From JBDLRH01 sp039800165 (GTDB lineage: Bacteria > Pseudomonadota > Gammaproteobacteria > Burkholderiales > Burkholderiaceae_C): a stretch of 64,000 nucleotides of DNA. Below, one piece after another: positions 17,606 to 25,398 of this stretch. The notes under the pieces are model-generated. The model had not been told where the DNA came from. It made no database searches and worked only from the letters and a program-made list of their open reading frames with translations. The position numbers and the translations under genes are program-made. Location: positions 1 to 64,000 of the forward strand of contig JBDLRH010000011.1 in assembly GCA_039800165.1 (NCBI GenBank). The letters run 5' to 3'. How positions within the stretch are numbered: position 1 is the first letter of the stretch; the number at the start of each line of letters is the position of its first letter.

Positions 17606-19104
17606 ATCCGTCGCTGAATTTCGTCCTCGACCACGATCGCGCAGGCGGCTACTGGGGTGCCGTCTACGTGTTCACCGCCATCAAGGGGCTGCAGGTCGTC
17701 ATTGACGGCCCGGTCGGTTGCGAAAACCTGCCGGTGACCAGCGTCCTGCACTACACCGACGCGCTCCCGCCGCACGAGTTGCCCATCGTGGTGACTGGCC
17801 TGGCGGAGGAGCAGTTGGGGAGGGAGGGGACCGAGGGCGCGATGAAGCGTGCCCACGGTGTGCTCGATCCGGACCTGCCCGCGGTGGTGGTGACCGGGTC
17901 GATCGCGGAAATGATCGGCGGCGGCGTGACGCCGGAGGGCACCAACCTCCTGCGCTTCTTGCCGCGCACGATCGACGAAGACCAGTGGCAGTGCGCCAAC
18001 CGCGCGATGGCCTGGCTGTGGACCGAGTACGGCATGAAGAAGGTGCCCGAGCGCCCGTCGCCGAAGGACCGCAAGCCCGGCGAGAAGCCGCGGGTCAACA
18101 TCATCGGCCCGTGCTACGGCACCTTCAACAGCGCCAGCGACCTCGCCGAGATCCGCCGCCTGGTGCAGGGCATCGGCGCCGAGATCAACATGGTGTTCCC
18201 GCTGGGCAGCCACCTGGCCGAGGTCTCGCGCCTGGTCGAGGCGGACGTGAACATCTGCATGTACCGCGAGTTCGGCCGGCTGCTGTGCGAAACGCTCGAG
18301 CGCCCCTACCTGCAGGCACCCGTGGGTCTGCACAGCACCACCGCCTTCTTGCGCATGCTGGGCGAACTGCTGGGCCTGGACCCGGAGCCCTTCATCGAGC
18401 GCGAGCGTCACACCACGCTCAAGCCGCTGTGGGACTTGTGGCGCTCCGTCACGCAAGACTTCTTCTCCACCGCCAGCTTCGCGGTGGTGGCCAACGAGAC
18501 CTATGCCCGCGGCCTGCGCCACTTCCTGGAGGACGAGTTGGGGCTGCCGTGCCGCTTTGCGATTTCGCGCAAGGCCGGCCAGAAGACCGACAACGCCACG
18601 GTGCGCGAGCTGGTGCATACGCAAACGCCGCTGATCCTGTTTGGCAGCTTCAACGAGCGCATGTACCTGAGCGAAGTGGCCGGTGGCGCGATGCGCGCGG
18701 CCTTCATTCCGGCGTCGTTCCCGGGCGCGGTGATCCGCCGCCACACCGGCACGCACTTCATGGGCTACAGCGGCGCGACCTATCTTGTGCAGGAGGTGTG
18801 CAACGCGCTGTTCGATGCGCTGTTCCACATCCTGCCGCTGTCCACCGACATGGACCGCGTCGAGGCGACGCCCGCGCGTGGCGTGGCGGGCGCTGCCACG
18901 GGCGGCGACACGCCGTGGGACGAGCAGGCGCAGGCACTGCTGCATGCGCTGATCGCGCGCCAGCCGGTGCTGGTGCAGATCTCGGCGGCCAAGCGGCTGC
19001 GTGACCAGGCCGAGCGCTCTGCGCGCGAGCAGGGTGACGAGGCCGTGCGCGAGTCGCATGTCCAGCTGGCCGGGCGCTCGCTCGGCCTCGGGGAGCCCGC
19101 ATGA
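17602..19104 (+). CDS. bchZ: Chlorophyllide a reductase subunit BchZ
   Basis: NifK-like partner of BchY. The N-terminal cluster motif GPVGCENLP contains Cys40, and the TSVLHYTDALPPHELPIVV segment that follows is diagnostic of BchZ. Length is 500 residues, including a C-terminal helical region with the KRLRDQAERSAREQGDEAV segment. The gene ends 166 bp before pufB. In Rhodobacter puf transcription can begin inside or just after bchZ, and the same may hold here. Confidence 0.96.
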   Translation: MNPSLNFVLDHDRAGGYWGAVYVFTAIKGLQVVIDGPVGCENLPVTSVLHYTDALPPHELPIVVTGLAEEQLGREGTEGAMKRAHGVLDPDLPAVVVTGSIAEMIGGGVTPEGTNLLRFLPRTIDEDQWQCANRAMAWLWTEYGMKKVPERPSPKDRKPGEKPRVNIIGPCYGTFNSASDLAEIRRLVQGIGAEINMVFPLGSHLAEVSRLVEADVNICMYREFGRLLCETLERPYLQAPVGLHSTTAFLRMLGELLGLDPEPFIERERHTTLKPLWDLWRSVTQDFFSTASFAVVANETYARGLRHFLEDELGLPCRFAISRKAGQKTDNATVRELVHTQTPLILFGSFNERMYLSEVAGGAMRAAFIPASFPGAVIRRHTGTHFMGYSGATYLVQEVCNALFDALFHILPLSTDMDRVEATPARGVAGAATGGDTPWDEQAQALLHALIARQPVLVQISAAKRLRDQAERSAREQGDEAVRESHVQLAGRSLGLGEPA

Positions 19105-19112
19105 GCGCGGGC
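19095..19112 (+). promoter_or_regulatory. Hairpin at the bchZ stop codon
   Basis: GCCCGC (19095-19100) pairs with GCGGGC (19107-19112) around a 6-nt loop, spanning the bchZ stop. There is no T-run, so it is more likely an mRNA processing or attenuation element between the bch and puf segments than a true terminator. Confidence 0.4.
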
Positions 19113-19183
19113 AGGTTGTCCAGAAGTTTCCAGCGACCGGTTCCGGGCGCTGCGATCCAGTCCGTACGCATGGATCTGCCGAA

Positions 19184-19206
19184 TGTCGTGGCATGCCGTC
19201 ACGACA
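19184..19206 (+). promoter_or_regulatory. puf leader hairpin or dyad
   Basis: TGTCGTG (19184-19190) and CACGACA (19200-19206) form a perfect 7-bp inverted repeat with a 9-nt loop, 64 bp upstream of pufB. It begins with TGT and ends with ACA but with 17 bases between, so it is not a PpsR site. It could be a 5' mRNA stabilising hairpin or an operator for another factor. The rest of 19105-19270 shows no clear ORF and no firm promoter. Confidence 0.45.
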
Positions 19207-19270
19207 ACCCAGGCTGCGCGGGTTGGGCGCAGCGGTGGCCGACAGGCCTCATTGAAGAAGGAGCAGTCGT

Positions 19271-19414
19271 ATGTCGAATCGGACTTCCATATCCGGCCTG
19301 ACCGACGAAGAAGCTCAGGAGTTCCATCACTACTGGATGCAGGGTCTAGTGGGCTTCACGGCGGTCGCCGTCGTCGCACACATCCTCGTCTGGGCGTGGC
19401 GGCCCTGGTTCTAA
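19271..19414 (+). CDS. pufB: LH1 light-harvesting beta polypeptide PufB
   Basis: Beta subunit of the LH1 antenna ring around the reaction centre. The 47-residue product has the classic plan: polar N-terminus SGLTDEEAQEFHHYW, one transmembrane helix with the bacteriochlorophyll-binding His in VVAHILVWAWRPW, and a C-terminal Trp-rich end. A strong ribosome binding site (AAGAAGGAG, about 19255-19263) lies 7 bp before the ATG. It is followed not by pufA but by a 74-residue ORF, an unusual arrangement. Confidence 0.96.
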   Translation: MSNRTSISGLTDEEAQEFHHYWMQGLVGFTAVAVVAHILVWAWRPWF

Positions 19415-19447
19415 GGCGGGCACACATCCACAGTAACGGAGGCCACC

Positions 19448-19672
19448 ATGACCGACATCCCCTTGTCATCGCACAAGCACCCTTCACGGGGTGACCGACT
19501 GACGTTTGTCTTGATCTTTGTTCCCTGCTTCGCCGTGCTGCTTGCGGTTGCACTCCTTGGCCAGCTGGTCGGGTTGCACTGGAAGGGCTGGCTGCCGGGT
19601 GCAGAGAACATGACCAATGTCTTCTCCGGGGTGAAGGCCGCGGTCTACACCTTCATGTCGCACATCATTTAG
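19448..19672 (+). CDS. Small one-helix membrane ORF between pufB and pufA (PufQ-like?)
   Basis: A 74-residue ORF with its own good ribosome binding site (AACGGAGG at 19435-19442, ATG 19448). The N-terminus is polar and His/Lys/Arg-rich. One strong hydrophobic helix covers about 20-44 (LTFVLIFVPCFAVLLAVALLG), followed by a short amphipathic part and the conserved-looking end GVKAAVYTFMSH. The stop overlaps the pufA ribosome binding site, so it is translated within the puf operon. Length and plan resemble PufQ (about 74 residues, needed for bacteriochlorophyll formation in Rhodobacter), but PufQ normally lies upstream of pufB. It has no antenna-type His after the helix, so it is not an extra LH1 subunit. 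An accessory RC-LH1 subunit is another option. Confidence 0.8.
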   Translation: MTDIPLSSHKHPSRGDRLTFVLIFVPCFAVLLAVALLGQLVGLHWKGWLPGAENMTNVFSGVKAAVYTFMSHII

Positions 19673-19683
19673 GAGAAAACACC

Positions 19684-19881
19684 ATGTGGCGAATTTGGCG
19701 TCTCTACGACCCGCTGCGTGCCATGGTCGTGCAGGGCATCTTCCTGTTCGGACTGGCTGCAATGATCCATCTCATCTTGCTGAGCACCAACAAGTTCAAC
19801 TGGATGGATGGCCCGAAGAAGGCGGTGGCTGCATCGGCGCAAAACGCACCGATGCCGGCCCCGACTCCGGCGAAGTCCTGA
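19684..19881 (+). CDS. pufA: LH1 light-harvesting alpha polypeptide PufA
   Basis: Alpha subunit of LH1. It begins with the typical MWRIWRLYDPLRAM, followed by a transmembrane helix with the bacteriochlorophyll ligand His in AAMIHLILLST and the membrane-exit motif NKFNWMDG. The 65 residues end in a flexible Ala/Pro tail (APMPAPTPAKS), common in betaproteobacterial LH1 and probably partly processed. The ribosome binding site AGGAGA overlaps the stop of the preceding small ORF. Confidence 0.96.
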   Translation: MWRIWRLYDPLRAMVVQGIFLFGLAAMIHLILLSTNKFNWMDGPKKAVAASAQNAPMPAPTPAKS

Positions 19882-19898
19882 TCCAGGCGATTGGCAGG

Positions 19899-19928
19899 TG
19901 CCGTCTCTGGACGTGATCCAGCACGGCA
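19899..19928 (+). promoter_or_regulatory. Intercistronic puf hairpin between pufA and pufL
   Basis: Two nested stems, TGCCGT/ACGGCA (19899-19904 with 19923-19928) and CTGGA/TCCAG (19907-19911 with 19917-19921), form a stem-loop 17 bp after pufA. In Rhodobacter a hairpin at the same place blocks 3'-5' decay and gives excess LH1 over reaction centre mRNA; the same role is inferred here. The remaining gap to pufL (19929-19995) shows only the ribosome binding site AGGAGGG. Confidence 0.7.
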
Positions 19929-19995
19929 TCGGCCCTCGCCTCCCCATTACTTTTTCGTGCAGTTCATCGAATCCATGAAGCAGGAGGGCTAGACC

Positions 19996-20835
19996 ATGGC
20001 CATGCTCAGCTTTGAAAAGAAATATCGAGTGCGCGGTGGCACCCTGCTTGGCGGCGACCTGTTCGATTTCTGGCTCGGTCCGTTCTACGTCGGTTTCTTC
20101 GGCGTGACGACCATCTTTTTCTCGTTCCTCGGCACGGCGCTGATCCTGTGGGGTGCGTCGCAGGGACCGACCTGGAACCTCTGGCAGATCAGCATTGCGC
20201 CGCCTGACCTGAAGTACGGGCTGGCGCTGGCACCGCTGATGGAAGGCGGCCTGTGGCAGCTGATCACGGTGTGCGCGCTCGGCGCGTTCGGCTCGTGGGC
20301 CATGCGCGAGGTCGAGATCTGTCGCAAGCTCGGCATGGGCTACCACGTGCCGGTGGCCTTCAGCGTCGCGATCTTCGGCTACTTCACGCTGGTGGTGATC
20401 CGCCCGGTGCTGATGGGTGCCTGGGGCCACGGCTTTCCGTACGGCATCTTCAGTCACCTCGACTGGGTGTCCAACGTGGGCTACCAGTACCTGCACTTCC
20501 ACTACAACCCGGCGCACATGCTGGCGGTGACCTTCTTCTTCACCACCACGCTGGCGCTGTCGCTGCACGGTGCGCTGGTGCTGTCGGCCACCAACCCGAA
20601 GCCGGGCGAGACAGTGAAGACGCCCGAGCATGAGGACACCTACTTCCGCGACATCATCGGCTATTCGATCGGAACGCTGGGCATTCACCGCCTGGGCCTG
20701 TTCCTCGCACTGGCCGCCGTGCTGTTCAGCGCCCTGTGCATCGTGCTCAGCGGCCCGTTCTGGAGCCGCGGCTGGCCCGAGTGGTGGGGCTGGTGGCTGA
20801 ACCTTCCGATCTGGTCGCAGTGGCCGCTGAAGTGA
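19996..20835 (+). CDS. pufL: Reaction centre L subunit PufL
   Basis: Five-helix subunit of the type-II photosynthetic reaction centre, which binds the special pair, pheophytin and QA/QB with PufM. The start MAMLSFEKKYRVRGGTLLGG is standard, and the special-pair His region (HFHYNPAHML) and the helix-E His in IGTLGIHRLGLF (iron ligand) are intact. Length 279 residues. A ribosome binding site AGGAGGG lies 7 bp upstream of the ATG. Confidence 0.98.
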   Translation: MAMLSFEKKYRVRGGTLLGGDLFDFWLGPFYVGFFGVTTIFFSFLGTALILWGASQGPTWNLWQISIAPPDLKYGLALAPLMEGGLWQLITVCALGAFGSWAMREVEICRKLGMGYHVPVAFSVAIFGYFTLVVIRPVLMGAWGHGFPYGIFSHLDWVSNVGYQYLHFHYNPAHMLAVTFFFTTTLALSLHGALVLSATNPKPGETVKTPEHEDTYFRDIIGYSIGTLGIHRLGLFLALAAVLFSALCIVLSGPFWSRGWPEWWGWWLNLPIWSQWPLK

Positions 20836-20851
20836 CGCAAGGGAGCACAAC

Positions 20852-21826
20852 ATGCAATACCAGAATCTCTTCACCACGGTGCAGGCCACCGGCCCGGTCA
20901 GCCACGGCATCGAGCTTGGCCCCGGCAACAGCCCGCGCACCGGCCAGCCCTTCCTGAACTACTGGGCCGGCAAGCTGGGCAATGCCCAGCTCGGGCCGAT
21001 CTACCTGGGCGGCCTGGGCCTCGCGTCCATCATCTGCGGCGTGTTCGCGATCACGCTGATCGGCATGAACATGCTGGCCTCGGTCAACTGGAACCCGATC
21101 CAGTTCGTGCGCCAGCTGTTCTGGCTGTCGCTGGAGCCGCCACCGCCGCAGTACGGCCTGTCGATTCCGCCGCTCAACCAGGGCGGCTGGTGGCTGATCG
21201 TCGGCCTGTTCCTCACCGCCTCGATGCTGCTGTGGTGGGCGCGCACCTACCGCCGCGCCCGCGAACTCGGCATGGGCACGCACATTCCATGGGCCTTTGC
21301 CGCGGCCATCTGGCTGTACCTGGTGCTCGGCCTGTTCCGCCCGATCCTGATGGGCTCGTGGGCCGAGGCGGTGCCCTACGGCATCTTCAGCCACCTCGAC
21401 TGGACGGCCGCCTTCTCGCTGCGCTACGGCAACCTGTTCTACAACCCGTTCCACGCGCTGTCGATCGTCTTCCTGTACGGCTCGGTGCTGCTGTTCGCGA
21501 TGCACGGCGCCACCATCCTGGCGGTGGGCCGCTACGGTGGCGAGCGCGAGATCGAGCAGATCGTCGACCGCGGTACCGCGTCCGAGCGTGCCGCGCTGTT
21601 CTGGCGCTGGACCATGGGCTTCAACGCCACAATGGAATCGGTGCACCGTTGGGCCTGGTGGTTTGCGGTGCTGTGCCCGCTGACTGGCGGCATCGGCATC
21701 CTGCTGACCGGCACGGCGGTCGACAACTGGTACCTGTGGGCCGTCAAGCATGGCGTTGCCCCGCCCTACCCGGACGTGTTCCCCGCGGTGAGTGACCCCG
21801 CCCTCGCTGCAGGAGTCAAGCCATGA
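20852..21826 (+). CDS. pufM: Reaction centre M subunit PufM
   Basis: Partner of PufL. It has the special-pair His in LFYNPFHALSIVF, and the non-heme iron His residues in LFAMHGATIL and MESVHRWAWW together with the intervening Glu-rich loop (GGEREIEQI). The 324 residues end in the extended tail KHGVAPPYPDVFPA, as in reaction centres with a bound tetraheme cytochrome rather than PufX. The pufC start overlaps its stop by 4 bp. Confidence 0.98.
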   Translation: MQYQNLFTTVQATGPVSHGIELGPGNSPRTGQPFLNYWAGKLGNAQLGPIYLGGLGLASIICGVFAITLIGMNMLASVNWNPIQFVRQLFWLSLEPPPPQYGLSIPPLNQGGWWLIVGLFLTASMLLWWARTYRRARELGMGTHIPWAFAAAIWLYLVLGLFRPILMGSWAEAVPYGIFSHLDWTAAFSLRYGNLFYNPFHALSIVFLYGSVLLFAMHGATILAVGRYGGEREIEQIVDRGTASERAALFWRWTMGFNATMESVHRWAWWFAVLCPLTGGIGILLTGTAVDNWYLWAVKHGVAPPYPDVFPAVSDPALAAGVKP

Positions 21827-22893
21827 ACCGCACCCTCAACCTTCGCGCCACTGCGCTGCGCGTCCTCGCGCTGGGCTCGCTGGTGCTGCTGGCCGCCTGC
21901 GAGCGCCCCCCGATGGAGTCTGTGCAGCATGGCTACCGCGGCACGGGCATGGTGCAGGTGTACAACCCGCGCACGCTGGATGACCGCATCACCGCCAACG
22001 AACTGCCGGTGGCGCTGCCCGCCGCCGACCCGGGCGGCCAGAAGGCGTCGCAGATCTACAAGAACGTGCAGGTGCTCGGCAACCTGAGTGCCGGCCAGTT
22101 CACGCGGCTGATGGCGTCGATGACGACCTGGGTGTCGCCCGAAGAGGGCTGCACCTACTGCCACAACCCGGCCAACTTCGCCGAGGACAGCAAGTACACC
22201 AAGATCGTCGCGCGCCGCATGATCCAGATGACGCAGACGATCAACACCGACTGGCAGCCGCATGTGGCGCAGACCGGCGTGACCTGCTGGACCTGCCACC
22301 GCGGCAACCCGGTGCCCAAGGAGATCTGGTTCACGGCGAACCATCAGCCGCAGGGCTCGAACTTCATTGGCGACAAGGCCGGCCAGAACGATCCGAGCCC
22401 GGTGGTGAACCTCTCCACCCTGCCCAACGATCCGTTCACGCCCTTCCTGCTGGAAGACAAGCCGATCCGCGTGGGGGGAACCACCGCGCTGCCCTCGGGC
22501 AACCGCTCGTCGATCAAGCAGGCCGAGTGGACCTACGGCCTGATGGTGCACTTCTCGCAGGGCCTGGGTGTCAACTGCACCTATTGCCACAACAGCCAGA
22601 ACTTCGGCAAGTGGGAAGGCGGCCCGCCGCAGCGCGTGACCGCGTGGCACGGCATCCGCATGGTGCGCGAGCTCAACAACAAGTACATGGAGCCGCTGAC
22701 CGACGTGTTCCCGGTGCACCGCAAGGGCGAACTGGGCGATGTGGCCAAGGCCAACTGCGCGACCTGCCACAACGGCGCGTACAAGCCGCTCAACGGCCAG
22801 TCGATGCTCAAGGACTTCCCCGAGCTCGCCAGCCGTCCGCCCGAAGTCACGGCAGCCGTGACGGGCAAGGCCGCGCCGGCCAAGGCCAAGTGA
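21823..22893 (+). CDS. pufC: Tetraheme reaction-centre cytochrome subunit PufC
   Basis: Periplasmic lipoprotein that re-reduces the special pair. The signal peptide ends in the lipobox LLAAC, with Cys26 as the predicted lipid-anchored residue. Four heme motifs are present: CTYCH (about 110), CWTCH (about 155), CTYCH (about 252) and CATCH (about 312). Met/His axial-ligand helices (LMASMTTWV, RMIQMTQTIN) precede the hemes. The 356 residues end in an Ala/Lys tail. Its hemes depend on the ccm operon encoded 10 kb upstream. Confidence 0.97.
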   Translation: MNRTLNLRATALRVLALGSLVLLAACERPPMESVQHGYRGTGMVQVYNPRTLDDRITANELPVALPAADPGGQKASQIYKNVQVLGNLSAGQFTRLMASMTTWVSPEEGCTYCHNPANFAEDSKYTKIVARRMIQMTQTINTDWQPHVAQTGVTCWTCHRGNPVPKEIWFTANHQPQGSNFIGDKAGQNDPSPVVNLSTLPNDPFTPFLLEDKPIRVGGTTALPSGNRSSIKQAEWTYGLMVHFSQGLGVNCTYCHNSQNFGKWEGGPPQRVTAWHGIRMVRELNNKYMEPLTDVFPVHRKGELGDVAKANCATCHNGAYKPLNGQSMLKDFPELASRPPEVTAAVTGKAAPAKAK

Positions 22894-22952
22894 GCTGACG
22901 TCCCCTTTCATGCACTGCGCCAAACTGACCGAGGGCCCCGTGGGCTGAACAC

Positions 22953-23741
22953 ATGAGTACACCTGATCCGGTCGCCGCTGCCCTGTCGGGGGTGGTGGTC
23001 GTGATCCTGGTGGACTACCTGCGGCAGCACCAGGCGTGGGGATGGATGCGGCTGGTTCAGGGCCCGGGCGTGCTGCGTGACGAGCCCGGGCTGCAGTTCG
23101 CCAAGGTGATGGGCAGCGGCCATGAGGGCGGCTTCAGCCTGCGGCCGAGCACCACCCATCAGGGCCTGATCTGCATGTTTGCCAATGCCGCGCAGGCCGA
23201 TGCGTTCCTCACCGGCCCGCATGTGCAGCAGATGCGCGAGCGCGCCCGCGAGTCGTGGACCGGCATCCTGTCGGTCACGGCCTCGCGTGGCAGCTGGGAC
23301 GGACAGGTCTGGGGCACCACACCGGCTTCGGTGCTGGGCGCCTATGCGTCGGCCGGGCAGGCCGAATCGGGTGCGATTGCTGCACTGACGCGCGCGAGCA
23401 TCCGGCCGGCCAAGACCGCCACCTTCTGGCGCATGGCGCCCGCCGCACAGTCCGAACTGGACCACGCACCGGGTTGCGAGATCGCCGCCGGGCTGGGCGA
23501 GGCGCCGCTGCTGCGCCAGTGCACCTTCAGCGTATGGCGCGACACGGAGTCGATGGACAGCTACGCGCGCCACGGCTCGCATCAGCAGGCCATCGCCGCC
23601 GCCTACCGCCACGGCTTCTTCTCCGAGTCGATGTTCGCGCGCCTGCGCTTGCTGGCCTGCAGCGGGGACTGGAAGGGCAAGAGCCCGCTCACCGATACGG
23701 CTGCCTGCGAAGTCCATGCCGCCGGAGGCGCCCATGGCTGA
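22953..23741 (+). CDS. crtA: Spheroidene monooxygenase CrtA
   Basis: Adds a keto group to spheroidene, giving spheroidenone under oxygen. CrtA features include the GWMRLVQGPG start region, PSTTHQGLICMF, and the CTFSVWRDTESMDSYARHGSHQQAI segment in which conserved Arg/His residues lie. The length (262) is normal. It starts 59 bp after pufC without a strong ribosome binding site and overlaps crtD by 8 bp. Confidence 0.92.
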   Translation: MSTPDPVAAALSGVVVVILVDYLRQHQAWGWMRLVQGPGVLRDEPGLQFAKVMGSGHEGGFSLRPSTTHQGLICMFANAAQADAFLTGPHVQQMRERARESWTGILSVTASRGSWDGQVWGTTPASVLGAYASAGQAESGAIAALTRASIRPAKTATFWRMAPAAQSELDHAPGCEIAAGLGEAPLLRQCTFSVWRDTESMDSYARHGSHQQAIAAAYRHGFFSESMFARLRLLACSGDWKGKSPLTDTAACEVHAAGGAHG

Positions 23742-25398
23742 CGCGCGCGTGGTCGTCATTGGTGCCGGCATGGGCGGGCTGGTGTCGGCGCTCGAGCTCG
23801 CGCAGCGCGGCTTGGCGGTGACGGTGGTCGAGGCAGGCCTGGCACCCGGCGGCAAGATGCGGTCGGTGCTGGTGGATGGGGCGCCGGTGGACAGCGGCCC
23901 CACCGTGTTCACCATGAAGTGGGTGTTCGACCAGATCCTCGCCGATGTGGGCACGCGGCTCGAACGCGAAGTCGCCCTCGATCCGCTGCCCGTCATCGCG
24001 CGCCACTTCTGGGACCCGCGTGGCAGCGACGCACCGGCGCAACTGGACTTGCATGCCGATCCGCGCGCTTCGGTCGATGCGGTTGCGCAATTCGCGGGGC
24101 CTGCCGAAGCGCAGCGCTTTCAGGCCTTCTGCGCGCTGGCGCGCGAGGTGTACGACACGCTGGAAGGACCGTTCATCCGCTCCACCTCGCCCACGCTCTT
24201 GCGCATGGTGGGTGACCTGGGCGTGCGCGGGCTGGGTGTGCTGGCGCGCCTGGGGCCGATGCGCAGCCTGTGGGACAGCCTGGGTCAGCAGTTCGCCGAT
24301 GAGCGCATGCGCCAGCTGTTTGCGCGCTATGCCACGTACTGCGGCTCGTCGCCCTGGCACGCGCCCGCCACGCTGATGCTGATTGCGCAGGTCGAGATGG
24401 ATGGCGTGTGGTCGGTGCGTGGCGGCATGCATGCGCTGGCGCGCATGTTCGAGCGACTGGCCCGCGAGCGCGGCGTGCAGTTCCGCTACGGGCAGACCTG
24501 CGAGCGCATCGATGTGCGCGACGGCCGCGCCTGCGGCGTCACCTTGCGCGGCGGCGAGCGGCTGGACGCGCAGGCGGTGGTGTTCAACGGCGATGTGGCG
24601 GCGCTCTCCACCGGTCTGCTGGGCCACGCAGTGCAACAGGCCGCTGCGCGCAGGGGTGCTGCGGCGCCCGGGCGCTCGCTGTCGGCGCTTACCTGGTCAC
24701 TGAACTGCGCGGCACAGGCCGAACCTGCCGGCGCGCTGGACCGCCACAACGTGTTCTTCCAGCACGGCTACCGCAGCGAGTTCGACGACATCTTCGGCGC
24801 GCGGCGGCTGCCCTCGCGCCCGACGGTGTACGTGTGCGCGCAAGACCGCGGCGCCTTCGCGGCGGGTGGCGCCGCAGGCGTCGCCAGGGCTGATGCGCCC
24901 GATGCAGCTGCGGTGACTTCCGCACCGCAGGCGCAGCGCCTGCTGTGCCTGGTCAATGCGCCTGCCGTGGGCGACCGCACCGATGCCGCCGGCGCCGAGT
25001 TGATTTCCGAGGAGGCCCTGGCCCGATGCGAACACGAGAGCTTTTCCCTGCTGCGCCGCTGTCGCCTGGACCTGCAGCCGCAGGCGGGCCAGTCGGTGCG
25101 CACTGGCCCGGCGGAATTTCACCGCCTGTTCCCGGCCACCGGCGGGGCGCTGTATGGGCAGGCCAGCCACGGCTGGATGTCGGCGTTCTCCAGGTCGCCG
25201 GCGAAGAGCCGCCTGCCGGGCTTGTTCCTGGCGGGGGGCAGCGTGCACCCGGGGCCGGGCGTGCCGATGGCGGCGATGTCGGGGCATCTGGCGGCCGCGG
25301 CCGTGATGGGGCACCTCGCTTCGACCAGCCGGTCGCGCGTGGCGGCTACCTCTGGTGGTATGTCGACGCGCTCAGCGACGACGGACGGTTCGGCCTGA
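23734..25398 (+). CDS. crtD: Methoxyneurosporene/hydroxycarotenoid 3,4-desaturase CrtD
   Basis: FAD-dependent desaturase of the CrtI family acting on 1-hydroxy or methoxy carotenoids. It has the Rossmann motif VIGAGMGGL at the N-terminus, SGPTVFTMKWVFD typical of CrtD, and the C-terminal FAD motif GLFLAGGSVHPGPGVPMAAMSG. The separate crtI on the minus strand and the crtA-D-C context favour CrtD over CrtI. At 554 residues it is slightly long because of an Ala-rich insert around residues 370-390. ATG 23734 has a good ribosome binding site (GGAGG); an ATG at 23716 is also in frame. Its 3' end overlaps crtC coding sequence. Confidence 0.92.
   Translation: MADARVVVIGAGMGGLVSALELAQRGLAVTVVEAGLAPGGKMRSVLVDGAPVDSGPTVFTMKWVFDQILADVGTRLEREVALDPLPVIARHFWDPRGSDAPAQLDLHADPRASVDAVAQFAGPAEAQRFQAFCALAREVYDTLEGPFIRSTSPTLLRMVGDLGVRGLGVLARLGPMRSLWDSLGQQFADERMRQLFARYATYCGSSPWHAPATLMLIAQVEMDGVWSVRGGMHALARMFERLARERGVQFRYGQTCERIDVRDGRACGVTLRGGERLDAQAVVFNGDVAALSTGLLGHAVQQAAARRGAAAPGRSLSALTWSLNCAAQAEPAGALDRHNVFFQHGYRSEFDDIFGARRLPSRPTVYVCAQDRGAFAAGGAAGVARADAPDAAAVTSAPQAQRLLCLVNAPAVGDRTDAAGAELISEEALARCEHESFSLLRRCRLDLQPQAGQSVRTGPAEFHRLFPATGGALYGQASHGWMSAFSRSPAKSRLPGLFLAGGSVHPGPGVPMAAMSGHLAAAAVMGHLASTSRSRVAATSGGMSTRSATTDGSA

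Noticed and set aside
19184..19206. TGT...ACA dyad before pufB as a PpsR site
   Set aside because: There are 17 bases between TGT and ACA instead of 12; it fits a hairpin better.
19448..19672. A second LH1 alpha or beta subunit
   Set aside because: No pigment-binding His follows a suitable helix and the Trp-rich or NW-type exit motifs of LH1 subunits are absent.
25026..25307. Upstream in-frame ATG at 25026 as the crtC start
   Set aside because: It would add about 94 residues without any CrtC similarity and overlap crtD by over 370 bp; a missing G near 25308 explains the frame better.
23734..25398. Calling this gene crtI
   Set aside because: A clear CrtI with its diagnostic C-terminal motif is encoded at 29683-31224, and the crtA-crtC context fits CrtD.
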